A DNA stretch of 64,000 nt from assembly GCF_042684705.1 (NCBI RefSeq), contig NZ_JBHULZ010000041.1, positions 620,001-684,000 on the forward strand. The letters are read 5' to 3'. The notes below the pieces were generated by a model. The model was not told the origin of the DNA and ran no database searches. It saw nothing but the letters and a program-made list of their open reading frames with translations. Within the stretch, counting starts at the first letter, position 1; each line of letters starts with the position of its first letter. Origin of the DNA: Mesonia sediminis. GTDB taxonomy: Bacteria; Bacteroidota; Bacteroidia; Flavobacteriales; Flavobacteriaceae. This document shows positions 42,228 to 49,721 of the stretch, piece by piece. The translations under genes and the position numbers were made by a program.

Positions 42228-42959
42228 ATGAAAAAAATTACCCTACTTTTTACCTTATTTTTAGCCAGTTTAACGACGATGGCTCAAATAACAATTACCG
42301 ACCCTGCACAAGGAGTGACCATTGCAGACGGAGATAATTTTTCATTCTCTACCTTGGGCCAAAAAAATGCGGAGGTACAATTAAAAATAACCAATAACGG
42401 CAGTAATACAGTAAACATAATGGCCGAGGTTACTCAAGTGACTAACTCAGATGGAACCAATCTTCAGTTTTGTCTCGGTGACACCTGTTTTAACACAATT
42501 TCGGCAGGAGCTACCTATCCGCAAAACGGAGCATTAACGCTAGCACCAGGGGGATCTAACAATGATTTTGACCATTTCTTTAATTCTAATCCAGGAACTG
42601 ATCCCAACCAACCTGTAGTTTATGGTTTTAGATTTTTTGAGGTAGATGCTAACGGTAACGAAATCGGAGACATCCTTTCCTTTACCTATACTTATGATTC
42701 TTCTTTAAGTACAAAAAATTACAACTTAAAAGATATGGGAGTTAACCTAATGGCCTCTACTTTTAAGCAAGAAATAAGCTTTAACGCCCAAGAGATAGGA
42801 AAAGTTAGCCTATATGATTTAACGGGAAAAAGAATAGTATTTCAAAACTATCAAGCCGGACAAAACACTTTATTTTTAGGTGATTTAAAAAGCGGAGTTT
42901 ACCTTTTAGGTTTTGAAACTAAAAATCAAAAAGCTACCTTAAAGGTGGTAAAAAAATAA
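42228..42959 (+). CDS. T9SS type A sorting-domain protein
   Basis: The 243-residue protein has a signal peptide (about 1-20), a DUF1573-like or Ig-like beta domain (ITITDPAQGVTIADGDNFSF to about residue 160), and a C-terminal sorting region with KVSLYDLTGKRIVF, LKSGVYLLGFETK and a KVVKK end. It lacks the YPNP motif but keeps the rest. It should be a cell-surface or secreted protein. Its position between two Omp28-like genes suggests it is their partner. Function is unknown. Confidence 0.82.
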   Translation: MKKITLLFTLFLASLTTMAQITITDPAQGVTIADGDNFSFSTLGQKNAEVQLKITNNGSNTVNIMAEVTQVTNSDGTNLQFCLGDTCFNTISAGATYPQNGALTLAPGGSNNDFDHFFNSNPGTDPNQPVVYGFRFFEVDANGNEIGDILSFTYTYDSSLSTKNYNLKDMGVNLMASTFKQEISFNAQEIGKVSLYDLTGKRIVFQNYQAGQNTLFLGDLKSGVYLLGFETKNQKATLKVVKK

Positions 42960-42971
42960 TTGATTATTAAA

Positions 42972-44021
42972 ATGAATCATTTTAAAATACTCATCCTTGG
43001 TTTTTTAATTAGCCTTAGTTTTACAGGGTGTAAGGAAGAATATACCATTTTACCTTCTGAGGACCCTATTTTGCTAAGCACCAATAATGTCTCGAGTTTA
43101 ATAGACAATAGCATTGTTTTTACGGCCACTAAAGGAGGCGAAGAAATTACAGCGCTCACTACTATTTATGTTAATGGTGAAGCCATTCAAGGCGACACAT
43201 TTACATCAAATGAAACCGGTGAATATACAGCCTATGCAACTTATGATAATTTAAAGTCTAATGAAGTTGTCTTTAATTACCACGATGGTAGCGAAATCAA
43301 CTTTAAAAAGCGTGTACTTATCGAAGACTACACAGGTACTTGGTGCGGATATTGCACACGTGTAGCCAAGGCAATTGAACAAGTTTTCACGAGTACAGAC
43401 AATGCCGTAGCAGTGGCCATTCACAGAGATAGTTCAAATCCTAATAGCGCTACCTATGATCCTTTTAATTATGATGCCAGCGTTTTAGAAAATTTACTAA
43501 ATACACCAGGATATCCTAAGGGATTTTTGAACCGTACCATTTTGTGGAAAAACCCAGAAACCGAATATGTAAACCAAGTACTTGATTTAACCCAAGGAGA
43601 AAACCCTAAACTAGGATTGGCCATCACTAATAGTTTAGCTAATAATCAGCTAAATATTGAAGTGAATGTAAAAAAAGCCAAAAATTTTGGAGATTTAAAA
43701 CTCGTGGTTTATGTTTTGGAAAATGGTTTAATTTATGAACAGAAAAATTACACCAATTATTACAACGGCCTGAATCCTGTTCCTGATTTTGAACACAACC
43801 ATGTTTTGAGAAGCTGTTTAACCGATTTATTAGGAGACAACATTCCTAAAGAAGAATTCATCAATGATGTGTATACCGTAAATTACGAAATAGCTGTACC
43901 AGGCAACGTGGAAAATTCTCAAAATATTGAAGTGGTAGCATTTGTAATTGATGAAAATGGAAAAGCCATTAATGTACGCAAAGCAAATTTAGGAGAAGAT
44001 CAAGACTTTGAACAGATCTAG
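42972..44021 (+). CDS. Omp28-related lipoprotein with thioredoxin-like domain
   Basis: The signal peptide ends in a lipobox (ISLSFTGC), so the 349-residue protein is anchored by lipid at the outer membrane. After an Ig-like part (about 30-110) the Omp28 domain shows EDYTGTWCGYCTRVAKAIEQ (CxxC). It has no T9SS tail. I chose the ATG at 42972; a TTG four codons upstream would add MIIK and abuts the previous stop. Its neighbours suggest one surface module with the T9SS proteins upstream. Confidence 0.86.
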   Translation: MNHFKILILGFLISLSFTGCKEEYTILPSEDPILLSTNNVSSLIDNSIVFTATKGGEEITALTTIYVNGEAIQGDTFTSNETGEYTAYATYDNLKSNEVVFNYHDGSEINFKKRVLIEDYTGTWCGYCTRVAKAIEQVFTSTDNAVAVAIHRDSSNPNSATYDPFNYDASVLENLLNTPGYPKGFLNRTILWKNPETEYVNQVLDLTQGENPKLGLAITNSLANNQLNIEVNVKKAKNFGDLKLVVYVLENGLIYEQKNYTNYYNGLNPVPDFEHNHVLRSCLTDLLGDNIPKEEFINDVYTVNYEIAVPGNVENSQNIEVVAFVIDENGKAINVRKANLGEDQDFEQI

Positions 44022-44047
44022 CCACACCACTTATAAAATGTTTCAAA

Positions 44048-44082
44048 AAAAAATCCGCTTTTTGTTCGAAGCGGATTTTTTT
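44048..44082. terminator. Bidirectional terminator
   Basis: AAAATCCGCTT and AAGCGGATTTT form an 11-bp stem with an 8-nt loop and A/T flanks. It separates the plus-strand Omp28 cluster from the minus-strand cmk. Confidence 0.88.
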
Positions 44083-44094
44083 ATTTTTTAGAAT

Positions 44095-44793
44095 TTAGCT
44101 GTTTACCTGCCTAATTTTGTCAAGCGCCATTTGCTTTACAACGGCAAACTGCTCTTTTTCACCCATATTACTATTATCGATCAAAACTGCATCTTCGGCT
44201 TGTTTAAGCGGACTGTCTTCCCTATTACTATCGACATAATCACGTTCTTGAATATTTTTTAATACTTCGGCAAACTGAGCTTTTTCACCTTTAGCTTTCA
44301 ACTCATCATAGCGCCTTTTAGCACGGGTATCCGCGGAAGCGGTCATAAAAATCTTAAGTTCAGCTTCGGGAAAAACCACCGTACCAATATCACGACCATC
44401 CATTACAATTCCTTTGTTTTTTCCCAATTCGAGTTGTTGCTTCACTTGCATTTTTCTAACCTCGGGAACAGCCGCAACCGCACTCACAAAATTAGAAACT
44501 CTTAAAGTCCTTATAGCTTCTTCTATATTCTTACCGTTAAGGTAAATTTCGCCATAGCCTTTATCCTCATTGAAGACAAAACTTAACTGAATTTCATTCA
44601 ATTGCGCTATTAAGCCTTCACGATCAAAATGTTCCTCACTTATAAATCCATTATTCATAGCGTAATAGGTTACCGCCCTATACATTGCACCTGTATCTAC
44701 ATAAATATATTCTAATTCTTTTGCGAGTTGTTTTGCAATAGTGCTTTTTCCTGTGCTTGAATGCCCGTCAATGGCAATGATAATCTTCTTCAA
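44095..44793 (-). CDS. cmk: Cytidylate kinase
   Basis: CMP and dCMP are phosphorylated by ATP. The Walker A site is GHSSTGKST, right after the first beta strand (KKIIIAI), and DGRDIGTVVFP and RAKRRYDEL carry the CMP-binding and lid arginines. I start at the TTG at 44793, giving 232 residues with the family's usual short N-terminus. An ATG 21 codons upstream (44856) is possible, but a -7 element TACTTTTG lies between the two at 44820-44813. It follows porQ, a common order in Bacteroidota. Confidence 0.9.
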   Translation of the reverse strand: MKKIIIAIDGHSSTGKSTIAKQLAKELEYIYVDTGAMYRAVTYYAMNNGFISEEHFDREGLIAQLNEIQLSFVFNEDKGYGEIYLNGKNIEEAIRTLRVSNFVSAVAAVPEVRKMQVKQQLELGKNKGIVMDGRDIGTVVFPEAELKIFMTASADTRAKRRYDELKAKGEKAQFAEVLKNIQERDYVDSNREDSPLKQAEDAVLIDNSNMGEKEQFAVVKQMALDKIRQVNS

Positions 44794-44889
44794 ATCAATA
44801 TTATTTTTCAAAACAAAAGTAGTTTTTTTAATTGAATTATATTCGGCTTGACCCATTTAGACACCAAGTTTCAAATACCTAAATATAGG

Positions 44890-45915
44890 TTAATACCTAT
44901 TTTGCAAATCGATAATTAAGCCGAAGAAACTCGCATTTGCAGCGCTGCTAAACTGTGCGTAGGTATAACTGAGCCTGATTTTATTGAATTTAATCGATAA
45001 GCCTGCACTAATCCCGGCGAAGGCTCTTTGGTCTAAAATTCGTAATTCTTCTCCCCTACGAAAACTATATCCCAGCCGTAAGTTAAAACCGCTCTCGGGA
45101 AAAAATTCGGCACCAACAATGGTATGTCGCAATACATTATTAAAAAAACTAGGATCATCTTTGGTAACATTTCCATTGAGATCAGTTTCATTTCGGTTAG
45201 AATTGCTAAAGGCTATATTCCATTCTTGAAGGTTTTCAAAAGTTATATGCCAACGAACGGGGATGTTTGAGGCGGTTTGCGAAATGCCTACTATAAATTC
45301 AGTTGGCAAAGATTCGTGCAGCTCATGATAGGTGGTAAATTGCGTACCTAAATTTCGTAATGCACCAGCTATGACGAGTTTTAAATCTTCATCATAATAG
45401 GTAACACCTAAATCTACGGCTCCACCTAATGAGGTGTATTGCTCTAATTTTGAGGTGATTAATTTAATTTGGGCTCCTATGAAAAAATTTGTTCTAGGCA
45501 GGTTGTAGGCATAACCAAAAGACAGGGCGGCTTCCCCTCCGCTAAAACTGCCCGTTGCATTGCCAAATTCATCATAACCATCGAAACTTCCATAATTTAT
45601 ATACTGTATTCCTGTATGAAAAACCTGTGTTCTCCTATCAAATAAATAAGCATAGGAAGCTGAGCCATAATTAACATCGGCTAGGTAATTGATATAGTTT
45701 AGAGAAATTTGGTTATCCATTTCGGCATTAATCGCAGCGGGATTGTATAAAGCATCTGTAGGATCATAAGAATATCCTGTAATATTTTTACCTCCTAAAG
45801 CAGCTTGCTTGGGTGATGCCGATAGGTTTAAAAACTGATATGTTGCTTGTCCTCCTATTTGAGCCGAAAGACGCCAACCCAGTATTAAAAACAAAATAAC
45901 CCTATATTTTTGCAT
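44890..45915 (-). CDS. porQ: Type IX secretion system protein PorQ
   Basis: The 341-residue protein has a signal peptide, then GGQATYQFLNLSASPKQAALGGKN, the usual start of the mature PorQ outer-membrane beta-barrel, and ends with a C-terminal aromatic-rich strand (FFGLIIDLQNRY). PorQ is part of the T9SS attachment complex (with PorU, PorV and PorZ) that processes cargo such as the sorting-domain proteins at 40448 and 42228. TACATTTG at 45928-45921 on the minus strand is a good -7 element just upstream. Confidence 0.92.
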   Translation of the reverse strand: MQKYRVILFLILGWRLSAQIGGQATYQFLNLSASPKQAALGGKNITGYSYDPTDALYNPAAINAEMDNQISLNYINYLADVNYGSASYAYLFDRRTQVFHTGIQYINYGSFDGYDEFGNATGSFSGGEAALSFGYAYNLPRTNFFIGAQIKLITSKLEQYTSLGGAVDLGVTYYDEDLKLVIAGALRNLGTQFTTYHELHESLPTEFIVGISQTASNIPVRWHITFENLQEWNIAFSNSNRNETDLNGNVTKDDPSFFNNVLRHTIVGAEFFPESGFNLRLGYSFRRGEELRILDQRAFAGISAGLSIKFNKIRLSYTYAQFSSAANASFFGLIIDLQNRY

Positions 45916-45920
45916 AGGCG

Positions 45921-45928
45921 CAAATGTA
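45921..45928 (-). promoter_or_regulatory. Promoter -7 element of porQ
   Basis: TACATTTG on the minus strand fits TAnnTTTG, 6 bp from the start codon, which would give a nearly leaderless transcript. It is possible that a downstream start is used instead. Confidence 0.4.
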
Positions 45929-45998
45929 AGTAATTATAGTATTTAACGTAGGTTTTCTCTAAATATTTTGCTTAACTGGTTTTGACGAGTACTAAAAA

Positions 45999-46036
45999 AA
46001 ACACCCTCACTTAAAGACATAAATGTGGGTGTTTTA
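45999..46036 (-). terminator. Terminator after the FKBP lipoprotein gene
   Basis: AAACACCC with TCAC, and GTG with GGGTGTTT, form an 11-12 bp stem around a roughly 13-nt loop. On the minus strand it ends the transcript of the gene at 46059. Confidence 0.7.
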
Positions 46037-46058
46037 CAAATAGCATAAATTAAAATCC

Positions 46059-47003
46059 TTAAAATACCTTAGGATCTAAATAGTCTGGTGTGCCGTCGTT
46101 ATCGGTATCGATAAAATCAATTTCATCTGCGGTAATAATACCGTCTTCATTAAGATCGTTCACTTCTATTTCATCGGCTGTTGGTACGCCGTCATTGTCA
46201 TCATCAGGGTCATTGAAGTCAGGTATTCTATCGCCATCACTATCATCATCAAAGAACATATTGTTATTTTTATCTTCTAAATAAGAAGGAATTCCGTCAT
46301 TATCATGATCCATTTGTTTTCCCGCATAAAGTTGGAAGGTAAACATAATAGGCTCATAGGCACGAATACTAGCACTAGGCGGTGTGGCGTAATAACCCAA
46401 ACCAGACGGAATAAAAACAGCTCCTATTCCGTAATCATCTGCGTAGGTAATAGTTCCATCGCTGTTTTCAGTAAAATCAGATGCACCTCTAAACTCAATT
46501 AATCCTAGCATAAAACCACGAATCACACTTCCATTTAAAGAAGTAGGCAAGGTAAATTCAACGGGGTTAACACTGCCATCAAAATTATCACCGTTTAAAC
46601 GATATCCCGCATAGCCCGCTATAGCATTATCAGCAAAAGTAGGCTGGTAAGCTGTTTCGGCCCCTTTTCGCACTTGCAAATAATACAAGGTATAATTTAC
46701 ATCATTGGTTGTAATAGTTTTTGATTTTAATTCGGGTGAATCAAAAATAGAAACTTTATCGGCATTAGCCCCGGCTATTGTATCAAAAACAATTTCTTTA
46801 AGGCTTGGATTATTTATGTCGGTACGCACTTTAAAATAATGCGTTTTTAGGTATTCTTCAATTTCAACACGATTTTCCTCGTAAACCTCTGCATAATCTC
46901 TCAATTTTACCTTACTGCCGCCGTCATCATCGGGGCTACACGCTGCAATTACTATAAGGCAAGCAACACCCAGACCGTAGATCCAATTTTTTACTTTCAT
47001 CAT
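46059..47003 (-). CDS. FKBP-type peptidyl-prolyl isomerase-like lipoprotein with acidic Ca-type repeats
   Basis: The signal peptide ends in a lipobox (LIVIAACSPDD, Cys22). Residues about 80-225 form an FKBP-like domain, with the YGIGAVFIPSGLGYYATPP stretch that is usual in gliding-type FKBP lipoproteins. The last 85 residues hold TSP3/EF-like acidic repeats (HDNDGIPS, DSDGDRIPD, DPDDDNDGVP, DTDNDGTPD), which should bind calcium. It is probably in the outer membrane as a folding helper. It is divergent from the S4-domain gene. Confidence 0.83.
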   Translation of the reverse strand: MMKVKNWIYGLGVACLIVIAACSPDDDGGSKVKLRDYAEVYEENRVEIEEYLKTHYFKVRTDINNPSLKEIVFDTIAGANADKVSIFDSPELKSKTITTNDVNYTLYYLQVRKGAETAYQPTFADNAIAGYAGYRLNGDNFDGSVNPVEFTLPTSLNGSVIRGFMLGLIEFRGASDFTENSDGTITYADDYGIGAVFIPSGLGYYATPPSASIRAYEPIMFTFQLYAGKQMDHDNDGIPSYLEDKNNNMFFDDDSDGDRIPDFNDPDDDNDGVPTADEIEVNDLNEDGIITADEIDFIDTDNDGTPDYLDPKVF

Positions 47004-47069
47004 TTCTTAATTTTAAGCCTGCAAGATACAATTTTCTTTTATTTTTGTTTTTAAATACAAAATAGATTT

Positions 47070-47501
47070 ATGCGAGTAGATAAGTATTTGTGGTGTGTTC
47101 GGTATTTTAAAACGAGAAGTATTGCTACGCAAGCTTGTAAAAAAGGCCATGTAAACGTTAACGGTGATGCATTAAAACCTTCTCGCGAAGTTTACCCTGG
47201 CGATGAAATTGAGGTGCGCAAAAATCAAATTAATTATAAGCTACGTGTGCTTGACTTACCCCCCTCACGTGTTGGAGCTAAGTTGGTTTCGATCTACGCC
47301 ACCGATATCACACCAAAAGAGAATTTAGAAAAGTTAGATTTACTAAAATATAGCAAGGATTATTATCGCAAAAAAGGGACCGGAAGACCCACAAAAAAAG
47401 ACCGTCGTGATATTGATGATTGGTTTGACCATCCCCAAGATACAAATAAATTAAGCGATAACGACTCTAATTTTAAAAAAGATGAAAACAGCCATTCTTA
47501 A
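47070..47501 (+). CDS. S4-domain RNA-binding protein (Hsp15-like)
   Basis: The 143-residue protein begins MRVDKYLWCVRYFKTRSIAT and has the KGHVNVNGDALKPSREVYPGDEIEV core of the S4 fold, then a basic and acidic tail. The family includes Hsp15 (HslR), which rescues stalled 50S subunits carrying peptidyl-tRNA. The 3' end overlaps the next gene by 20 bp in another frame. Confidence 0.9.
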   Translation: MRVDKYLWCVRYFKTRSIATQACKKGHVNVNGDALKPSREVYPGDEIEVRKNQINYKLRVLDLPPSRVGAKLVSIYATDITPKENLEKLDLLKYSKDYYRKKGTGRPTKKDRRDIDDWFDHPQDTNKLSDNDSNFKKDENSHS

Positions 47502-47976
47502 CCAACAAGAGATTCAATACAAAATAAGACGTATTGCCTTTCAAATTTATGAGAGTAATTTAAATGAACCACAAATAATACTAGCCGGTATAAAGAACAA
47601 AGGCTATACCTTTGCCGAAAAAATTAAGACATGCTTGGAGGAGATAAGCGATATTAAAATCAAGCTAGTGAGTCTCAAACTGGATAAGAAAAATCCGTTA
47701 AACGGAATTGAAGCCAGTATTGCCGTTTCAGAATATAAGAATGAATCGGTTATCATCGTAGATGATGTTTTAAATAGCGGCTCTACCTTGATTTACGCGG
47801 TTAATTTTTTTCTCGACCAACCGGTAAAAAAAATACAAACTGCCGTATTGGTAGACCGAAGTCACAAAAAATATCCCATTAAAGCAGATTTTGTTGGTTT
47901 ATCGCTTTCCACCTCTTTAAGCGAGACGGTAAAAGTTAATTTTGACAAGCCTTACACAGCGTATTTAATGGAGTAA
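47482..47976 (+). CDS. Phosphoribosyltransferase family protein (PyrR-like)
   Basis: The 164-residue type I phosphoribosyltransferase has the PRPP loop VIIVDDVLNSGSTLIYAV in the middle and the hood AGIKNKGYTFAEKI near residue 35. The N-terminal region resembles PyrR, but it lacks most of the RNA-binding signature, so uracil or hypoxanthine transfer or a pure regulatory role cannot be told apart. It is translationally coupled to the S4-domain gene. It ends tail-to-tail with aroK, overlapping by 12 bp. Confidence 0.8.
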   Translation: MKTAILNQQEIQYKIRRIAFQIYESNLNEPQIILAGIKNKGYTFAEKIKTCLEEISDIKIKLVSLKLDKKNPLNGIEASIAVSEYKNESVIIVDDVLNSGSTLIYAVNFFLDQPVKKIQTAVLVDRSHKKYPIKADFVGLSLSTSLSETVKVNFDKPYTAYLME

Positions 47977-48483
47977 TTGCCTTATTGCATTTAAAGTTTC
48001 ATTAGCGTCTTTAGTGGGATTTAGACTAAAATGGGCTTGCCGGTAATAATATTGGCGCTCAAACAAATGCTTGCGAATAAAATCTTCGAGATCTTCTATT
48101 TTATTTAAATGAGCAATCATAGGGCGTTTGTTTTTTTCTTCCCATAAAATATATAAAAGATAACTTAAATCTCGTTTTAAATAAATACTCTTTAGGTTGG
48201 GTGTGTTTACAATCAACTCTAAATTATTTCCATAACAAGGTGTACCGCCTCCCAAGGCTAAAACAAAATTATCTTGAGTTTTTAATAGTTCGTCTAGTAA
48301 TTGGTTCTCAAGTTTCCGAAAAAAGATTTCTCCTCGACTAGAAAAAATAGCGCTTATACTTTTTCCTGCTTTTTTTTCAATCTCAATATCTAAATCAAGG
48401 TATTTAAACCCTAACTCCTTAGCTAACAGCTGAGCATAGTAAGATTTACCACTACCCATATAACCCATCAAAACAATTTTCAT
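47965..48483 (-). CDS. aroK: Shikimate kinase
   Basis: ATP-dependent phosphorylation of shikimate in the chorismate pathway. The Walker A GYMGSGKS is at residues 7-14, LDLDIEIEKKAGKSI holds the Mg- and shikimate-binding Asp, and LALGGGTPCY is the second shikimate motif. At 172 residues it is normal. I used the internal ATG at 48483, because the upstream frame to 48579 reads AT-rich non-conserved codons and crosses the tRNA promoter side. It is monocistronic on this strand. Confidence 0.93.
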   Translation of the reverse strand: MKIVLMGYMGSGKSYYAQLLAKELGFKYLDLDIEIEKKAGKSISAIFSSRGEIFFRKLENQLLDELLKTQDNFVLALGGGTPCYGNNLELIVNTPNLKSIYLKRDLSYLLYILWEEKNKRPMIAHLNKIEDLEDFIRKHLFERQYYYRQAHFSLNPTKDANETLNAIRQLLH

Positions 48484-48568
48484 AAGCGCATATTTTATTG
48501 AATTCTCTTTTTTTTTGAAATATATGAAAATTCTCTCATTTTTTTCTTGATAATTTGAATATTGATTA

Positions 48569-48583
48569 TATATTTGCACCCGC
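48569..48583 (+). promoter_or_regulatory. tRNA promoter
   Basis: TATATTTG, followed by CACCCGC, matches the TAnnTTTG element. The TTGA at 48547-48550 gives a spacer of 18 bp. The TTTGCACCCGC start region is shared with the rRNA-type promoter at 17062-17055. Confidence 0.75.
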
Positions 48584-48608
48584 GTTCAGGCAATAAAAAT
48601 ATTGATAA

Positions 48609-48681
48609 GATCTGGTAGCTCAGTTGGTAGAGCATCTCCCTTTTAAGGAGAGGGTCCTGGGTTCGAGCCCCAGCCAGATCA
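48609..48681 (+). tRNA. tRNA-Lys (anticodon TTT), copy 1
   Basis: 73 nt with the acceptor arms GATCTGG and CCAGATC, D-arm AGCTCAGTTGGTAGAGC, anticodon loop CTTTTAA (anticodon TTT) and T-arm GGTTCGAGCCCC. CCA is not encoded. It is the first tRNA in a short group. Confidence 0.96.
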
Positions 48682-48800
48682 CTTTTAAAGTTTTAATTTT
48701 TATTGAATTAAAAGTTCATTCTAAGAATAATCTTTTAATTCAAAGAAATTACCACTTAGATTAACAAATGAGACCTAATTACAGGTATCGTTCTTTTAAA

Positions 48801-48814
48801 GTTGTTTAGACAAC
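48801..48814 (+). repeat. Small hairpin between the tRNA-Lys copies
   Basis: GTTGT and ACAAC pair around TTAG, about 12 bp before the second tRNA-Lys. It may be a processing signal or simply chance. Confidence 0.3.
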
Positions 48815-48825
48815 AAAAAAATTAA

Positions 48826-48898
48826 GATCTGGTAGCTCAGTTGGTAGAGCATCTCCCTTTTAAGGAGAGGGTCCTGGGTTCGAGCCCCAGCCAGATCA
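48826..48898 (+). tRNA. tRNA-Lys (anticodon TTT), copy 2
   Basis: The 73-nt gene is identical in sequence to copy 1, 144 bp downstream. The spacers differ, so this is an old duplication kept identical or a recent copy of the tRNA alone. A strong terminator follows it. Confidence 0.96.
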
Positions 48899-48930
48899 CA
48901 AAAACCCTGCTTTTTTTTAGCAGGGTTTCT
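48899..48930 (+). terminator. Terminator after tRNA-Lys
   Basis: AAACCCTGCT and AGCAGGGTTT form a 10-bp stem around a T-rich loop and end with TCTTGTTT. It ends the tRNA-Lys transcript. Confidence 0.8.
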
Positions 48931-49014
48931 TGTTTAAACGATAATTTATCCAGGTGAAATTAAACAAAAGTAATTATCTTTATTAGTTTAATTAACCTGT
49001 AGCACCTTATAAAC

Positions 49015-49098
49015 GCCCAGGTGCTGGAACTGGTAGACAGGCATGGTTGAGGGCCATGTGTTCATTAGAGCGTGTGGGTTCGACTCCCATCCTGGGCA
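49015..49098 (+). tRNA. tRNA-Leu (anticodon GAG)
   Basis: 84 nt with acceptor arms GCCCAGG and CCTGGGC, a loop TTGAGGG giving anticodon GAG, a long variable arm (class II) and T-arm GGGTTCGACTCCC. It begins about 85 bp after the previous terminator, so it likely has its own promoter. Confidence 0.95.
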
Positions 49099-49336
49099 CA
49101 ATAAAGATCTCTAATACCCTGTAAATGCTACAAAAGGAAATTCCAGGGGTCACTAGAGGGCTAAGTAATCTCCTTTTATTCCGCTTCAAAGTTTTCATCA
49201 TTTAATGCATAAAATTAGATTACTCAATTATATAATATTGAGTTTGAGATGTCTGTTTGAGTGGAAACAAGAATCTAATCTATAGTCGATTAATAAACCT
49301 CGGCAATCTCTAGTGATTCTTTAAGGTAGCAAACAA
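49099..49336. other. Intergenic segment after tRNA-Leu
   Basis: These 240 bp hold no gene I can support; the short minus-strand frame that runs through the tRNA-Leu gene is a shadow of it. tRNA 3' ends are common integration sites, but no integrase or clear direct repeat of the tRNA end is seen here. Confidence 0.45.
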
Positions 49337-49364
49337 AAATAACCGAGCAAATGCCCGGTTATTT
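49337..49364. terminator. Terminator
   Basis: AAATAACCG and CGGTTATTT form a 9-bp stem around an AGCAAATGCC loop, with T residues after. It ends the minus-strand cysteine-rich gene. Confidence 0.75.
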
Positions 49365-49381
49365 AATTTTATTCTTTCAGA

Positions 49382-49627
49382 CTATGCTGCCGTATCTGGC
49401 GCCCAACTCGAGCACAACATACCCTCTGCTGCTTTCTGCGGATGAGCACACGTTGGTCCCTCATAACGTAAACAAGTTAAACAATTTCGCTCGTTTTGAA
49501 TTTCTGCCTTCATATCAAATTGATCACAAGTATAGTTAGCACTCACTTTTACCTCATGAATTTTACATTGCATCGCATCATTTGCATTTTTACAATTAAC
49601 GCAATTATTTCCCATTCTTATAGCCAT
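49382..49627 (-). CDS. Small eight-cysteine protein with internal duplication
   Basis: The 81-residue protein has cysteines at 9, 12, 21 and 34 and again at 49, 52, 60 and 72, i.e. two modules of CxxC-x7/8-C-x11/12-C. Each module would be enough for one zinc or iron-sulfur site. The two share the pattern NC..C before and C..(F/W) after, so a duplication is likely. No signal peptide, so it is cytoplasmic. I know similar uncharacterised short proteins in Flavobacteria but no function. It is monocistronic. Confidence 0.82.
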   Translation of the reverse strand: MAIRMGNNCVNCKNANDAMQCKIHEVKVSANYTCDQFDMKAEIQNERNCLTCLRYEGPTCAHPQKAAEGMLCSSWAPDTAA

Positions 49628-49721
49628 AACATTAATTTTTTAAGATTATAACCAAATATAAAGTAGATTTGATTTAGAAACAATATAAACTAAGTTAACG
49701 GCCTCTTGATTATCTAATTTA

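Noticed and set aside
46090..46284. Ser-rich short frame opposite the acidic repeats of the FKBP lipoprotein
   Set aside because: It is the antisense of the Asp-rich repeats, which produces a low-complexity Ser/Ile string.
49007..49201. 64-codon minus-strand frame
   Set aside because: It runs straight through the tRNA-Leu gene and reads the typical antisense translation of a tRNA.
49099..49336. Possible integration site of a genomic island at the tRNA-Leu 3' end
   Set aside because: No integrase, no direct repeat of the tRNA end, and the following gene is an ordinary resident gene.
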